DNA of 64,000 nucleotides from Limnoperna fortunei (lineage: Eukaryota > Mollusca > Bivalvia > Mytilida > Modiolidae): assembly GCA_944474755.1 (NCBI GenBank), contig OX104120.1:20492492-20556491 (forward strand), in the 5' to 3' direction. The stretch's first letter is position 1, and the number at the start of each line of letters is the position of its first letter. Below, one piece after another: positions 35,701-43,660 of the stretch. The translations under genes and the position numbers were made by a program. The notes below the pieces were generated by a model. It was not told the origin of the DNA and made no database searches. It was given only the letters and a program-made list of their open reading frames with translations.

Positions 35701-37339
35701 TGTTTGCTTCATAATGCTGTTTAATGCTTTATCCTTTATCGTGATTGGGGGATGTTATATTAGAATGTATGTGCATATACTTGGATCGCAAGCATGGAAT
35801 TCGAAAGACTTCAGAGTAGCAAAACGCATGGCAATACTGGTTGTTACTGATTTTCTATGTTGGGCTCCCATTATTGTTTTTTCTGTATCTGCTGCATTTG
35901 GGTCACCGTGGGTAGGACTAAACGAAGCTAAAGTGCTCACCATATTCGTCTTGCCACTAAATAGTTGTGCAAATCCGTTCTTATATGCAATATTTACAAA
36001 ACAATTCAAGCGTGATTGTGTTAAACTTTGTAAACGTATAGAGGAGTCATCAATTTCCCGTAGTTTCTCGAACTTCAATAGTTTGCGATTATCATTTGGA
36101 ATAAATACATCATGTCGAAATTCAGAACTTCACAGTCCATTCCACGAGAAAAGGGGTAGTAGTCGTAGCAATTCTGACAGTTTTGCAAGTAGTTCTGTTC
36201 AAAATCAACATAGTGAACCTGGAAACTATGATGCAGCCAAATCTTTTACTATAACCGATAGAGTATATCAAAATCTTGAACTAAAACATAAGAATTTTGC
36301 TAATAAGAATTCCACAACAAATAATAATACAAATTTCTTATCAAATATAGAATGTGCATGTCAAAGGTGTCGAAAGCAAAGTACGTTTTCCGTTGGTCCT
36401 GGTGGAACGGACACTGAAATTATCATTCATTTAGACAGAAATGGAGACAAAATTACTTCCAATGATGTAGTTTATAATAAGGCACAACCAGAAAATGTTG
36501 ACGAACCAATTCAATGTGATAGCGATAATGAAGCTATAGATTTGAATGACAAATTGTTACCAACAGAAGATTGTGATACGGAATGTGCAATATGCGGAAC
36601 AAACCAACTATCATGCAATTGTAAAAAATACAGCGAGCCCGGTAAAATGTCAAAAGAAAGAATAAAACCTGAAATTGACAACATAGATTTTAGTGAAAAT
36701 ATTCAGGACACAAAGTCAGCCCCGTATGTGTCATGTAGGTCAAATGAAAGTATTTTAAGATTACCACCTTCACAGAAAAAAGACAAAATATCACATATTA
36801 ATGAATGGAGGAAATCTTCACACTTATCCTTCCTGTGGCGGAATTCGTTAGACTTGGACACTGCTATGCCCAAGTATAAATCAAATAGCTTAGTTGAACT
36901 TGCGAGATCCCCTAAGGCGTTTGATAGGTCACCTTCAAAGCGACGGAGTTTATCCTCGAAACATGAAGGTTATTTATTGTTTAAAAATTTTAAAAGAGAC
37001 TCTGCATACGCAAATGAAGCAGAGATGTTTGAGTATGAAGAAACTTTAAAGGACTTCCCTATTCAGTACTCTCAAAACCGATATACACCTTACGATTCAA
37101 ATAAAAAAGAGTTTCAGCAAAATGAATCGGACGGTGTGTGCACTGAGTACAACACAAACATAGTGCCTGAGGTACACAATATTCACAGTAATAAATATTT
37201 GAATGAACATGACGTAGATGAAGAGGAATGTCCAGAAACCCAAGGTCTGTTATGTTCATCTCAAGACCTGCACATAAAGCGCGAGCTTTGTGACAAAGAA
37301 AGTGGATTTAGTTCGGACAGTCAGCCATTAAACTGTTGA
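20689..37339 (+). CDS. LGR: Type B leucine-rich-repeat GPCR (LGR4/5/6 - rickets/bursicon receptor class), 19 exons, 5' end missing
   Basis: Plasma-membrane receptor with a large extracellular LRR domain that binds a protein ligand and a rhodopsin-type 7TM domain. Exons: 20689-20760, 21666-21737, 22915-22986, 23375-23518, 23977-24048, 24667-24738, 25765-25833, 26277-26420, 26955-27095, 27316-27381, 27690-27833, 28438-28509, 28848-29025, 29571-29670, 30026-30187, 31845-32072, 33957-34136, 34454-34579, 35697-37339. Joined they stay in one frame for 1251 residues (numbered from the first full codon, 20690). LRRs 1-17 cover about residues 1-412, the hinge 413-541, TM1-TM7 about 543-805, the tail 806-1251. 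Seventeen LRRs, the PDLTG and NFC motifs in LRR11-12, the CC pair ending the LRRs and CEPLPGPF..C before TM1 are type B hallmarks. TM6-TM7 (KRMAILVVTDFLCWAPI, NSCANPFLYAIFT) resemble signalling-competent LGRs, so a bursicon-receptor-like role is the best inference; ligand and pathway are not shown by the sequence. Signal peptide and N-terminal cysteine cap lie upstream of 20689 and were not found. Confidence 0.93.
20938..21560. repeat. 27-bp minisatellite inside LGR intron
   Basis: About 20 copies of a 27-bp unit of the form CCTAGACATGAAACGATTCG plus CTAGGTT, most regular between 21200 and 21430 and decaying toward both ends. Because 27 is a multiple of 3, the - strand stays open with a 9-residue period (MSRNLANRF). 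That reading frame is a by-product of the repeat. Confidence 0.93.
21666..21737 (+). CDS. LGR: LGR exon b: LRR2
   Basis: A 72-bp exon between acceptor GTATTTCAG and donor GTAAGC, phase 2 on both sides. It encodes RLAGNRLTDIASTAFQGL..., a canonical LRR; the LAGN core is also found in LRR2 of vertebrate LGR4/5. Confidence 0.9.
22915..22986 (+). CDS. LGR: LGR exon c: LRR3
   Basis: A 72-bp exon between acceptor ATTTTCAG and donor GTAAGT, phase 2 on both sides. It encodes NLQHNHFKHIPSTAFQHL..., one LRR. Confidence 0.9.
23375..23518 (+). CDS. LGR: LGR exon d: LRR4-5
   Basis: A 144-bp exon (two fused 72-bp units) after acceptor TTTATAG and before donor GTTAGT. It carries two consecutive LRRs, NLDANFIEVIPAEAF... 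and QLDANHLTRVPTEAL... The double unit implies loss of an intron that may once have separated the two LRRs. Confidence 0.9.
23977..24048 (+). CDS. LGR: LGR exon e: LRR6
   Basis: A 72-bp exon between TTTTCAG and GTAAGT, phase 2. It encodes DLSVNKLNNIPDYAFANLT, equivalent to the ALNKISSIPDFAF repeat of vertebrate type B LGRs. NLT is a possible N-glycosylation site. Confidence 0.9.
24667..24738 (+). CDS. LGR: LGR exon f: LRR7
   Basis: A 72-bp exon between acceptor CTTGCAG and donor GTAAGT, phase 2. It encodes ILHENKIATITDHAFEGL..., matching the family HNNKI...FDGL repeat. Confidence 0.9.
25120..25430 (-). repeat. GATTGATT-family repeat, reverse copy in LGR intron
   Basis: CGACCTGTCTTTGGGG, GGACAGCTTAGCC, AGTCAGTAACGTGCATGGAGCG, TAGGCTTAGTGTAGCCG and AAAAGGCTAAAT are diverged reverse-oriented family blocks. 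Confidence 0.6.
25765..25833 (+). CDS. LGR: LGR exon g: LRR8 (23 residues)
   Basis: A 69-bp exon between ATTTCAG and GTAAGT, phase 2. It reads ELPLNKLRQIPAAFISLK..., one residue shorter than the neighbours. The equivalent LRR of vertebrate LGR4-6 (NLGEFPQAI) is also shortened here, which supports the alignment. Confidence 0.89.
26277..26420 (+). CDS. LGR: LGR exon h: LRR9-10
   Basis: A 144-bp exon between TGTTTCAG and GTAAGT, phase 2, with two LRRs: SLENNMIDYLPDNSFVGN and KLGGNPIRSYGINAF... The Gly-Asn after the first F and the NP in the second match the DGNPLL and DNPL features of the family at this point. Confidence 0.9.
26955..27095 (+). CDS. LGR: LGR exon i: LRR11-12
   Basis: A 141-bp exon between TTTTTAG and GTAAGT, phase 2. 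It contains FPDLTGNGEL and KIPDNFC, which align with the divergent PDLTG and IP..LC repeats diagnostic of type B LGRs. This exon is the strongest single family marker in the ectodomain. Confidence 0.92.
27316..27381 (+). CDS. LGR: LGR exon j: LRR13 (22 residues)
   Basis: A 66-bp exon between CGTTTTAG and GTAAGT, phase 2. It encodes DMHSNKLLELPVLNGCTNLK, a short LRR whose LP..NGC corresponds to the LPSFNGC repeat of vertebrate LGR4-6. Confidence 0.9.
27690..27833 (+). CDS. LGR: LGR exon k: LRR14-15
   Basis: A 144-bp exon between acceptor TTTGTAG and donor GTGAGT, phase 2, encoding two LRRs (NIGENFITSLGEEVF..., IVSHNLLENIKAKAF...). NNT is a possible N-glycosylation site. Confidence 0.88.
28438..28509 (+). 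CDS. LGR: LGR exon l: LRR16
   Basis: A 72-bp exon between acceptor AATGACAG and donor GTATGT, phase 2. It encodes DLARNHIKSIDDKAFSPL..., matching DLSRNLIHEIHSRAF of vertebrates. Confidence 0.88.
28848..29025 (+). CDS. LGR: LGR exon m: LRR17 and C-terminal LRR cap with CC motif
   Basis: A 178-bp exon between acceptor AATTTCAG and donor GTATGT; it enters at phase 2 and leaves at phase 0. It encodes the last LRR (NLSENQFPRLP...) and the cap strands ending LVLSYAYHCCDFLNPA. The YAY.CC.F signature marks the end of the LRR domain and start of the hinge in LGRs. Confidence 0.92.
29571..29670 (+). CDS. LGR: LGR exon n: hinge, part 1
   Basis: A 100-bp exon between acceptor TTTTTCAG and donor GTAAGT, entering at phase 0 and leaving at phase 1. 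It encodes an acidic, Asn-rich hinge stretch with NSS and NLS glycosylation sites. There is little family conservation here; the call rests on splice sites and frame continuity. Confidence 0.82.
30026..30187 (+). CDS. LGR: LGR exon o: hinge, part 2
   Basis: A 162-bp exon between acceptor TGTTTTAG and donor GTATAA, phase 1 on both sides. It encodes a Tyr/Pro/Asp-rich segment ending IRCEPLPG, the first half of the conserved CxPxPGPFxPC hinge motif completed by the next exon. Confidence 0.88.
30330..30535 (-). repeat. SINE-like repeat, degenerate reverse copy in LGR intron
   Basis: TACCCGGTGATCC, AATCCTTGCCAATTACG and GCTTGAATCCGAACC match the reverse complement of the 9363 element, with its head toward 30530. 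It is heavily diverged. Confidence 0.55.
31383..31605 (-). repeat. SINE-like repeat, reverse copy in LGR intron
   Basis: CGATCTTCGGTAG, CTGGCAATCCTTGCCAA, TGACTCGAATCCGCAAC and CACTCGACCACCAAAGCCCC are the reverse complement of the SINE body, B box and A-box head. It ends about 240 bp before the TM1 exon. Confidence 0.68.
31845..32072 (+). CDS. LGR: LGR exon p: hinge end, TM1, TM2
   Basis: A 228-bp exon between acceptor TTGTTTTAG and donor GTACGA, phase 1. It completes GPFLPCNDLFGWW and encodes TM1 (with GN) and TM2 (NLALADFCMG, carrying the conserved Asp 2.50). Confidence 0.93.
32118..32185 (+). repeat. GATTGATT-family head fragment
   Basis: GATTGATTGATTGTTGTTT, AACGTCCAGC and ATTTCAGCTATATTCAGGACG form the 5' head of the family only. 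It lies just after the TM2 exon. Confidence 0.7.
32895..33160 (-). repeat. Retroelement 3' fragment (same family as 47930-48660)
   Basis: ACCGACCGAACAACAAG, ACCCAATAAAAACCATAGG, CTCTAAGTAGACACCCGTCG and GAGTTATCCATTGTTATGTC recur at 47945-48180. There they lie beyond an RT relic encoded on the - strand, so this is the trailing part of a reverse-oriented element. Confidence 0.7.
33957..34136 (+). CDS. LGR: LGR exon q: extracellular loop 1, TM3, intracellular loop 2
   Basis: A 180-bp exon between acceptor ATTTTTAG and donor GTAATC, phase 1. It has WQTSSGC with the TM3 cysteine, TM3, and TIEREYAIANAMQF, where ERE replaces the rhodopsin-family DRY and the ERW of glycoprotein-hormone receptors. 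Confidence 0.93.
34454..34579 (+). CDS. LGR: LGR exon r: TM4, extracellular loop 2
   Basis: A 126-bp exon between acceptor GATTACAG and donor GTAATT, phase 1. It encodes TM4 with Trp 4.50 (FGWVFCIGLASLPLF) and the loop motif KFAICLPFET, whose Cys pairs with the TM3 Cys in this family. Confidence 0.92.
34678..34940 (+). mobile_element. tRNA-derived SINE-like element in LGR intron
   Basis: The head is CGAGTGGTTTAGGCTG with B box GCGGGTTCGACC, followed by AATCCTAACTGACAAGG, GGGTTTTCTCCAGGTACTC, ACGCCACTATATAGCTGAAA and an (AAAC)n tail after 34910. The order is the same as in the 9363 copy, with a clearer Pol III B box. Confidence 0.72.
35697..37339 (+). CDS. LGR: LGR exon s: TM5-TM7 and long cytoplasmic tail, stop TGA
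   Basis: The terminal exon of 1643 bp follows acceptor TTTTGCAG and ends at TGA 37337-37339. It encodes TM5 (...GGCYIRMY), the KRMAILVVTDFLCWAPI loop3/TM6 segment, TM7 (NSCANPFLYAIFTKQFKRD) and about 440 tail residues rich in Ser, Asn, Asp and Lys. The tail has two cysteine clusters: C-x-C-x2-C from 36353, and C-x3-C-x2-C-x6-C-x-C from 36572 to 36622. It ends ESGFSSDSQPLNC. The open frame continues upstream to an ATG at 35654, but that part is intron read-through. Confidence 0.95.
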
Positions 37340-37590
37340 AAAATTTTATTTCAAACAAAAAGCTCAAAATATTATGAATGTCAAAGTTACATTGTAAAAC
37401 TGTTGTTTTCTATAGTTGCGATTATTGCTTTTCTTTAATGTCAAAAGTCTCCATTTACAGTTAAAATATGTTACATATGTCCCATACCTTTATTCTAGCT
37501 CGTGACGTAATGTTTGTTAACTTGTCGTCGTCCTAAACATGACAGAAATATTGTTCTTCACACATTCACTCTATTGATTATTATACAATT

Positions 37591-37722
37591 AATTGCTGTT
37601 TAGTGGCCAATAGCAGGAAATAATGGACCTCAAGACCTGGACTCGAGATCAGGTCAGATCAGCGAGAGTCCATGCAGGTCGAGTGGTTCATCATTTCCTA
37701 CCATTGACTAATAAAGCAGCGA
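37591..37722. repeat. Foldback element with arms of about 55 bp, 250 bp after the LGR stop
   Basis: ATTGCTGTTTAGTGGCCAAT...AGGAAATAATGG on the left pairs with the reverse complement of CATCATTTCCTACCATTGAC...AAAGCAGCG on the right. CCTGGACTCG and GCGAGAGTCC lie near the centre. If it is in the transcript it would form a long hairpin in the 3' UTR. Confidence 0.68.
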
Positions 37723-39297
37723 TCAGTCGTTTTATTATTCCGAATTAAATAGTTTCATTATTATTTGCAAATAATACAAATTAATTACTGCAGCACATTT
37801 ATAAAAACAAAATAGAACTACCATTTAACATAAAACAACTAAACTTTGTTAATATGTGTCTAAAAATAATATATATTTCTCCACAACCACCGTAGTTGTG
37901 GTAGTAAAATGTACTACTCGAAAAGTCAATATTTTTCACATGACAAACGTTGACTGTCAATATTTTTATGGCATATGTTGACTTTTAGAGCAGCGTTGGC
38001 GGTCATGTGGTGTAAAATGAATTAAAATCACATGTTCAAATATAACCAATAAAGTGTACTATAATGTTATTTATATTCATCCGTCCGACCAAGGGCATTA
38101 AGTTGTCGGTGTAGGACGTAAAAAACTCCCCACGCCAAGCCATTAATATTCATTAGGTTTAATAATAGTGTATCATTTTTTATCATAAAGAGTACAGAAT
38201 ATTCAAAGTTTAATTATACTACACGTGAGAGAAAAACAATCAAATAACCCAGAAAAACTAATTAGATAAACAATATATACTCTATGCACTACGACAAAGG
38301 ACATTGTGTAGTTAATGACCTTTATTGGCCTACCAGCAGGTTTTTTGTTTCACTTAATTTGACGCCAATTTGTCTACAATAATTTAAGGCTATGGTGTAT
38401 TAATAAGCACTTGCAATAACCAATATAATTAGTGTCAACTTCGTAGGTATGATGTGGTCAAGTATATTGGCATTTATGATGACCATAATTTCAGTAGACT
38501 CTATATAACTAAAATTTTAATCGGGTATCTGCATTTTTTTCACTCGTTATACTGTGTAATAAAAGACGTGAAGTAAGTACACATAAAGACACAACTCTCG
38601 TACATGAAATTGATAGTCTGTATTACCACAGAACGGGCTGCCCGAGAAGACATTTTACTTTGAATATCTAACATCGAGCTCTTGTTGATGTTGACATTTT
38701 GTTTTGAAATGTCTTAATTTTACAAACATCTAACAGAAACATGGCATGTCTGTCACTGGACAATAAATGACGTTTCAGTATTCATCATACTAAAATAAAA
38801 AGGCTCTGGACACATAGATTTGCAAACCAATTTTCTGTAAGCTTGCTGTATACTCGGCTTTATATCTACAAATTCAAATAACAAATAAATGGTTTATTTC
38901 TTTTTGTTCACGTGTTTTTATCTGATGTACAAAGTGATAAAAACAACACAAAATAAATTGTATCAGTAAAAGACACATAGTAATAGACAAAGTGATGGAA
39001 ATATAAATATATATTATTCTGTCAAATCCTGAAATGTGTTGGTTATTTACTTTTACTTATTCTTGTTATTTGATAAATTCAGAGACCACTTTTTGACACA
39101 ATAGATATAAACTCCTTGACAATACACGAAATGTCATCGAATATTAATTTTTTTAAACAAATGTCATATTGTTTAATAATGCCGTTTTATAAAACCATTT
39201 CGCGGCCTTTTCTATTGCAGTTATATTTGATGTTCGACTTGAAATGCTTCAGCTCTGTCAATTAAAAACACACAATATATTAAATCTTGTTTTTATC

Positions 39298-39401
39298 ATC
39301 TGTGTCTGCAAAGTGTCATGAACATTAACGGACATATCGTACTTCTATTATCTGTGTCTGCAAAGTGTCATGAACATAAACGGTCATGTCGTACTTCTAT
39401 T
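39298..39401. repeat. Tandem duplication, 2 x 52 bp
   Basis: ATCTGTGTCTGCAAAGTGTC...TCGTACTTCTATT occurs twice back to back (39298-39349 and 39350-39401) with only a few mismatches, so the duplication is recent. Confidence 0.92.
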
Positions 39402-41576
39402 GTTTGATTTACAAATGTTCATAATGCAGTTCCTTTCTGACAGAAAACATCTGTAAATCAATATATACACCGGTTGTTTTAATTGTTCGATTTATAAGAC
39501 TTGCGTAGCCATTTCTTCCGTTGTATCTGCTACCCAATTTAGTATTTGACATTTTGATATTTTTTACACCTCCTCAATTAAAAGTGCTCCAATTTTTCGA
39601 GTTTACATACTCAATATTTTTACATCTTTTTTATGGCTTGCAGGTTTTTTTTGGTCAAACGCACCGCGGTGTGACGTTTGATACCATCCGACCTTAAAAA
39701 CGAAACTACATGTAGTTATCTTTTGTCAATAACAGCTGACATCAAATCGCATTACATAAAGTAAGCTTAGCATTCACAACCACAGAGGTGACACCTTGTG
39801 AGCTTTAGCATGGTATATGTAGCTGTATAAGATCATTGTTTATACTGGAGCTACAAGTTTCATTTAGGCCTACAGATAATAATCATAAAAGTTGTAAAAG
39901 TTGTTATTTTCATACACATGAAAAAATAGGGGAAAAACAAATATCTTAATATTAATTCTTCAATGAAACTAGCTATCATTTCAAATATTTGTGTCAAATT
40001 TTAAAATGACTAACAGCACACACAAAAACCAGAGAAAATTTAAAAAGTAAATTAAGAAAGTTTAATTTGTGGTATATATTAATTAAGAAATAGTACATCA
40101 CACTGTATATATAATCGAAGTCTGAGATAAAACTGTTAACGTTTGGACTAGTTTGCCTAATAGTAATATATACAGATAGGATTGTAGTTATCTTATGTTA
40201 ATGTATGTGGCCAACAATTTTATCTTTGCATACATGTTGATATACATTTGGAATGTTTGTATTTGGTCTAGATTATCAAAAAGTACGACTTTCGTTGCCT
40301 TCACATACTTCTTGTTTTCAATCAAACCAGACCATGATAAATTATTTTTACATACAACGGTTTCTTCTGTCAGTTTATGTCGTGAACTTTAGGGGATTCG
40401 CTTTGTTTCGAGTCTCAGCGTAGCCATGATGTGCTCGAGTCCGACTGTGCAATAGAAATGGTGTGCTTGTGAGCTTTTTCAATGACGGAAGTGCGGTGTC
40501 CCTAAATAATTCAAACAATCCTTCATTATATGTCAAGTTTCGTGGATCAAAATTCTTGAGATTTGGTCAAACTGAAAGATCAAAGTGAAAAAAACCAAAA
40601 GATCACAGAAATCGTACCGACAACTTGAAATGCATATCTCATGCAAAATGCACGAGGCTTGGCAGGTCAGTTCATGTTATGTGTATGAATGTCATGTCAC
40701 TATGTACATCACCAAAACTGCATAATAACACGAAATAATGCAGTAATTTTCTTTTTGTTCCTTTTAACGTGATGAAAATTGTTTCCGAAGTTTAATTTTT
40801 CCAAACTTCTACGTCAAGCAACTGCATTTAAATCATATGCTTGTTTGTGGTTTTTTTTAAACTCCAAACAGTTTAACATAAAAAAAAACCTTTAACTAAA
40901 CCTTCAATTAACTACATGTATATGCTAACACAATTTACTTGCTAAACGAATACGCTTGCTTTGCAAACAGTCGTCATGCACAAACGCCCGTTTACAAACA
41001 GTCATAAAGTTGATTGTCTCCTGTATTTAAAAGTGGCAAAGCTATGGTGTTACAACACATCAGGGTTCCACGAATGTTGGAGCCACTTTGAAAGTGTGAC
41101 GAGACTTAAATTTTGTTTTTAAGAAAGCGTTAAGTGCTTCATATGTACAAAACATTTTCATATACAATACAGATGTATAGATATATTTATCCAGAATCCC
41201 CCCGTCTTAGTCGTGTATCATATCTCGTCTAAATGTTTCAATACCAGAACTAAATATGTATTTGTTTATTTGTTTCTGCATTTGTCATGTATACATGTAA
41301 ACTTTCGTTCCACACATACTTGCCTCTATACAGAGCAAGTCTTAACACCATCCCACTAGTGGCATGCATAGGTTTTGAGTAGAGTAATAAATGGGATATA
41401 TTACATACCTACTGTTTCTCCATATCAACTGTGCAATGCTATCTCAAGAACAAATCTTTTAAATATATAAGTAACAGAAGAAAGCACAGCCAAATATATA
41501 CGTCAAACTTTTTGTTAAATGTTAAGTTTCTCATTAGAAACGTGAAGATATCCTTCACAATGTAAAACTAGCTCGG

Positions 41577-42559
41577 GTTATGCCAATGTATGAAAAAGAT
41601 GATAAATCTAATCCTTCAAAGTATCGTTCTATCTCGTTGTTGAGCAATCGGAACATCTCTCGGCCATTTCCGTCAAGGGTCGAGAAAGTGACCTCGGAGG
41701 TAAGTGATCTCTATTTTGAACTATTTTCAGCGATTTCAAAGAATTTGTGACGTCACAAATGCGTTTGTGACGTTTCAGTTAATTCATTTGATTGGCTTGT
41801 CATTGACGTTTAATTGATTGTTACTGATGACGTCAGATTGTAAACAATACTTATCCATTTACGCGTTGTCGAAGGAATTTTTTGGCAGTGTTAGCGAATT
41901 TAAGTTTAACAAAATGCAATCTTGTATTTGATTTTTAGTTTTGCTTCGATAAAGATCTGTATAGTTGAATAATTAAAGGATAATTTATTTCATCGCACTA
42001 AAATAATGTTGTTGTGTAAACAGGCTTAGAACCGTATCACATTTGGGCCGATTTTTGGTCCGTATCCATACACTTGCAAGAGAGATTACTTTCCGACCAT
42101 AGGCGGAAATAACCGAGGTGATCCGATTAGTTGTTGAGTTGTGTGGGAAAGGTGATGGAAAAAGTTTTATATAGGTAAAATGCAATAACATTATTGATAA
42201 TTCTTTGCTCTATCCATATCCACATCAATCGGGTTCTCTCCAGGATCACTCTACAGTCTAACAACTTGAAAGATATGAAATAGTATAAATACTAGTAATG
42301 TAGATAACAGATTTTCCAATATCTTAATTTTCTGTGACATCTTCAATGCACCTCTTCTTATGATGGTGCATTAACATCTGGGGTACCACAGGGATCTTTT
42401 TTTGAACCATTGTTATTTTTAATGTATATAAAGGACATTTCAGTAGGAAATATATCTAGATTATTTGCAGACGCCCCAAATCCTGACATCGACTTTAAAA
42501 AATGGAAACCAATCATTGATTTTATTTCAAACAATGCATATATTGATCCTGAAAATTAA
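41577..42559 (+). pseudogene. Degenerate non-LTR retrotransposon (LINE) reverse transcriptase, interrupted
   Basis: The first piece (41577-41651) reads VMPMYEKDDKSNPSKYRSIS and LLSN, the classic K..NYRPISLLS motif. The second (42362-42559) reads SGVPQGSFFEPLLFLMYIKD and ends in LFADA where an active enzyme has FADD. The catalytic second Asp is lost. The two pieces are in the normal order but are separated by a MITE and by lost sequence. It resembles the Jockey/CR1-type LINE RT; the clade is not certain. Confidence 0.82.
41659..42117. mobile_element. MITE with about 38-bp inverted ends, inserted into the LINE relic
   Basis: The left end CTCGGCCATTTCCGTC...GGTCGAGAAAGTG pairs with the reverse complement of the right end CTTTCCGACC...GGCGGAAATAACCGAG. 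The 459-bp interior has no transposase and contains TGACGTCA palindromes near 41751 and 41830. Its position between two consecutive RT motifs shows that it landed in the LINE. Confidence 0.72.
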
Positions 42560-43660
42560 TGATTAGAATGTTGAAATTATAGAATGTCATAAACATTAAG
42601 GAAAACAGTGTTTTATTTGATAAAATGTGCAACAAATTGTGCCCCGAATTAAGTAATTGCTTGCTAGTTTGGAATTTGAACGAATTTTATCTTCGAAACA
42701 AAGACAAATACCAGAAAACCAAAGTGCAAATCAAAACGATAAATTGGCGTATGGAAAAAGAAATACAGGGTAAACATACAAACCAATATTTTCGACCTAA
42801 AAAATCGGCAGGAAAATATTGGAATTTTACATGAAAGTCCGCACACTCATAAAGAAGATGACATTGTTATAAAACAAGAGTCCGTACATATGCCAATGCT
42901 CCAGATTTTGCTCAAAAGCTCCGGAATTTTATTACCCGTGTGCGGGCTACCGGGAAAGTCTTAGGAATCTTCGGGATTTCTTCTTTTTCATGAAAAAAGA
43001 TAAAAAGTCTAAATTATCATTAAAATTGTGTTGAAACAGCTTTTTCTAATCCTGAATTAACAAAATACATGCGTATGTCAGCTTTTGCAGTCTGGAGACC
43101 CCTCAAGTAATCTATAAATACTTTACAATCATTTTCGGCCGGAGCTTCCACTCCCCAAGCCCCCACCAGGGCTTTGGACCCACTGGGGATCTTATTCGGT
43201 CCTCAGACCCCTCGCCAAAATTATTCTGAGTTCTCCAAAAAATGTGTTGGAAAGTATGCAAGTCGGTCTACTTAACATTTAAAAAATAAAATTGGACACA
43301 ATACTTCGGGCATCCTCGTACTAATGAGGGTTACTTTGTCTAAATGTGTCCATGAAACCCTGACAAACGTCGCTAGGAAATTCCCGGGCGAGAAGTCACT
43401 ATTTTGATTGGCTACATCGAAGCTGCATGCAGCCAATAGATCAGTTGCAGAAAACAAGGTCATGACCTTACTGATAAGAGCAGTTGGTACAAACATTCCA
43501 GCTGCTACACACATATTATATATAGTTTATCAGTGTGCCTTGGTTAATTGTTGTTATTTATTCTATTTATTCTATTAAAATCAGGATATTTTTTTAAAAT
43601 GGTAACAAAATGATGCCGATGGGGAAGATGTAATTTTGATCATATAGTATTAAAGATTAT

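Larger units (their letters stand above)
37340..41576. other. Non-coding region downstream of the LGR stop
   Basis: The 3' UTR must begin here. Candidate AATAAA signals occur at 37709 (inside a foldback element) and 38048, but no cleavage site can be chosen. Apart from the foldback at 37591 and the duplication at 39298, no gene or element was recognised. Confidence 0.5.

Noticed and set aside
38048..38053. AATAAA as the LGR polyadenylation signal
   Set aside because: AATAAA is frequent by chance in such AT-rich DNA; no cleavage evidence, so it is not listed as a feature.
42625..42846. Overlapping 69- and 60-residue ORFs on both strands
   Set aside because: Lys-rich low-complexity translation in AT-rich sequence beside a LINE relic; no motif was recognised.
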